Below are positions 4,980 to 5,329 of a stretch of DNA of 5,329 bases, in pieces. The stretch is from Candidatus Brevefilum sp. (lineage in GTDB: Bacteria > Chloroflexota > Anaerolineae > Anaerolineales > Anaerolineaceae): assembly GCA_007135845.1 (NCBI GenBank), contig SLIC01000151.1, positions 1 to 5,329 of the forward strand, given 5' to 3'. The translations under genes were made by a program, and so were the position numbers. Within the stretch, counting starts at the first letter, position 1. Each line of letters opens with the position of its first letter. The notes beneath the pieces were generated by a model that had not been told where the DNA came from, did not search any database, and was given only the letters and a program-made list of their open reading frames with translations.

Positions 4980-5329
4980 ATGAAATTCTTTCGTGTTGCA
5001 CTGTTAGCGAATTTAAAGAAAAATGCCCCTCATTGGGATGGGATGTCTGAGGATCAATGGGATGACCTCGATAGTGAAACCACCATCCAAACCCTGTTAG
5101 ACGCCCTGCGCGCTGGCGGCCACACCTGTGAGTTTCTTGAGGGTGACATTACCATTGTAGATACCGTCCGGAAGTTCAAGCCAGATATTTGCTTCAATAT
5201 CTGTGAAAGTCACTTTGGTGACTCGCGCGAAGCCCAGGTGCCAGCCATACTGGAAAAGTTGCGCATCCCTTATACCGGGTCTAAAGTCCTCTGCCTGGCA
5301 TTAACCCTCGATAAGCCGATGACCAAACG
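4980..5329 (+). CDS. D-alanine-D-alanine ligase-like ATP-grasp protein (5' part)
   Basis: An open frame starts at ATG 4980 and runs off the right edge; 116 codons are visible. The segment FNICESHFGDSREAQVPA (72-89), then LRIPYTGS (94-101) and LALTLDKPMTK (106-116), is the N-terminal and linker region of Ddl-like ATP-grasp ligases, which join two carboxylate/amine substrates via an acyl phosphate. The ATP-grasp catalytic domain lies beyond the window. Classical Ddl enzymes have a Ser-Glu-x-x-Val-Ser motif near the N-terminus and an HGxxGEDG block; here the corresponding places read DSETTIQTLLDAL (31-43) and CESHFGDSREAQ (75-86). The protein thus belongs to a divergent branch that may not make D-Ala-D-Ala. 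The ribosome binding site is weak (AAGG, 7 nt before the ATG), and the start is also supported by the conserved MKFFRVALLAN opening. It could instead be another peptide or amino-acid ligase of the superfamily. Confidence 0.82.
   Translation, partial: MKFFRVALLANLKKNAPHWDGMSEDQWDDLDSETTIQTLLDALRAGGHTCEFLEGDITIVDTVRKFKPDICFNICESHFGDSREAQVPAILEKLRIPYTGSKVLCLALTLDKPMTK

Overview
This 5.3 kb window looks like chromosomal DNA of a free-living bacterium, most likely a member of the Chloroflexota (Anaerolineae-like). The assignment is an inference from remembered family resemblance: a Gly/Lys-type 6-phosphofructokinase, a UMF1-family transporter, a DUF1638 protein and a non-classical Ddl-like ATP-grasp protein. 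Base composition is moderate in the genes and clearly AT-rich between them. No phage, plasmid, CRISPR, tRNA or rRNA signal was seen.

Layout. Bases 1-153 hold no gene, only an apparent half of a terminator cut by the left edge and a small inverted repeat. Three genes then lie on the minus strand and are read right to left: 6-phosphofructokinase (2031-3140), a membrane-anchored alpha/beta hydrolase (898-1905) and a DUF1638 protein (154-888). The last two are tightly linked: 9 bp separate them, and the ribosome binding site of the second overlaps the stop codon of the first. The 125 bp between pfkA and the hydrolase carry two 13-bp direct repeats 21 bp apart and no clear terminator. A 308-bp divergent intergenic region (3141-3448) contains a 135-bp imperfect palindrome built from degenerate 7-8-bp units, with a promoter-like sequence on each side. 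On the plus strand follow a complete UMF1-type MFS transporter (3449-4759), a 220-bp AT-rich gap with a nested inverted repeat, and the 5' part of a D-alanine-D-alanine ligase-like gene (4980 to the right edge).

How the genes fit together. pfkA is the committed step of glycolysis. The hydrolase/DUF1638 pair probably shares a transcript, but no substrate or pathway can be named from sequence. The transporter and the ATP-grasp gene share a strand but are separated by a repeat and a new promoter candidate, so they are probably separate units. No multi-gene novel system is evident. The most unusual content is the repeat architecture in the intergenic regions and the cysteine-rich DUF1638 protein coupled to a hydrolase.
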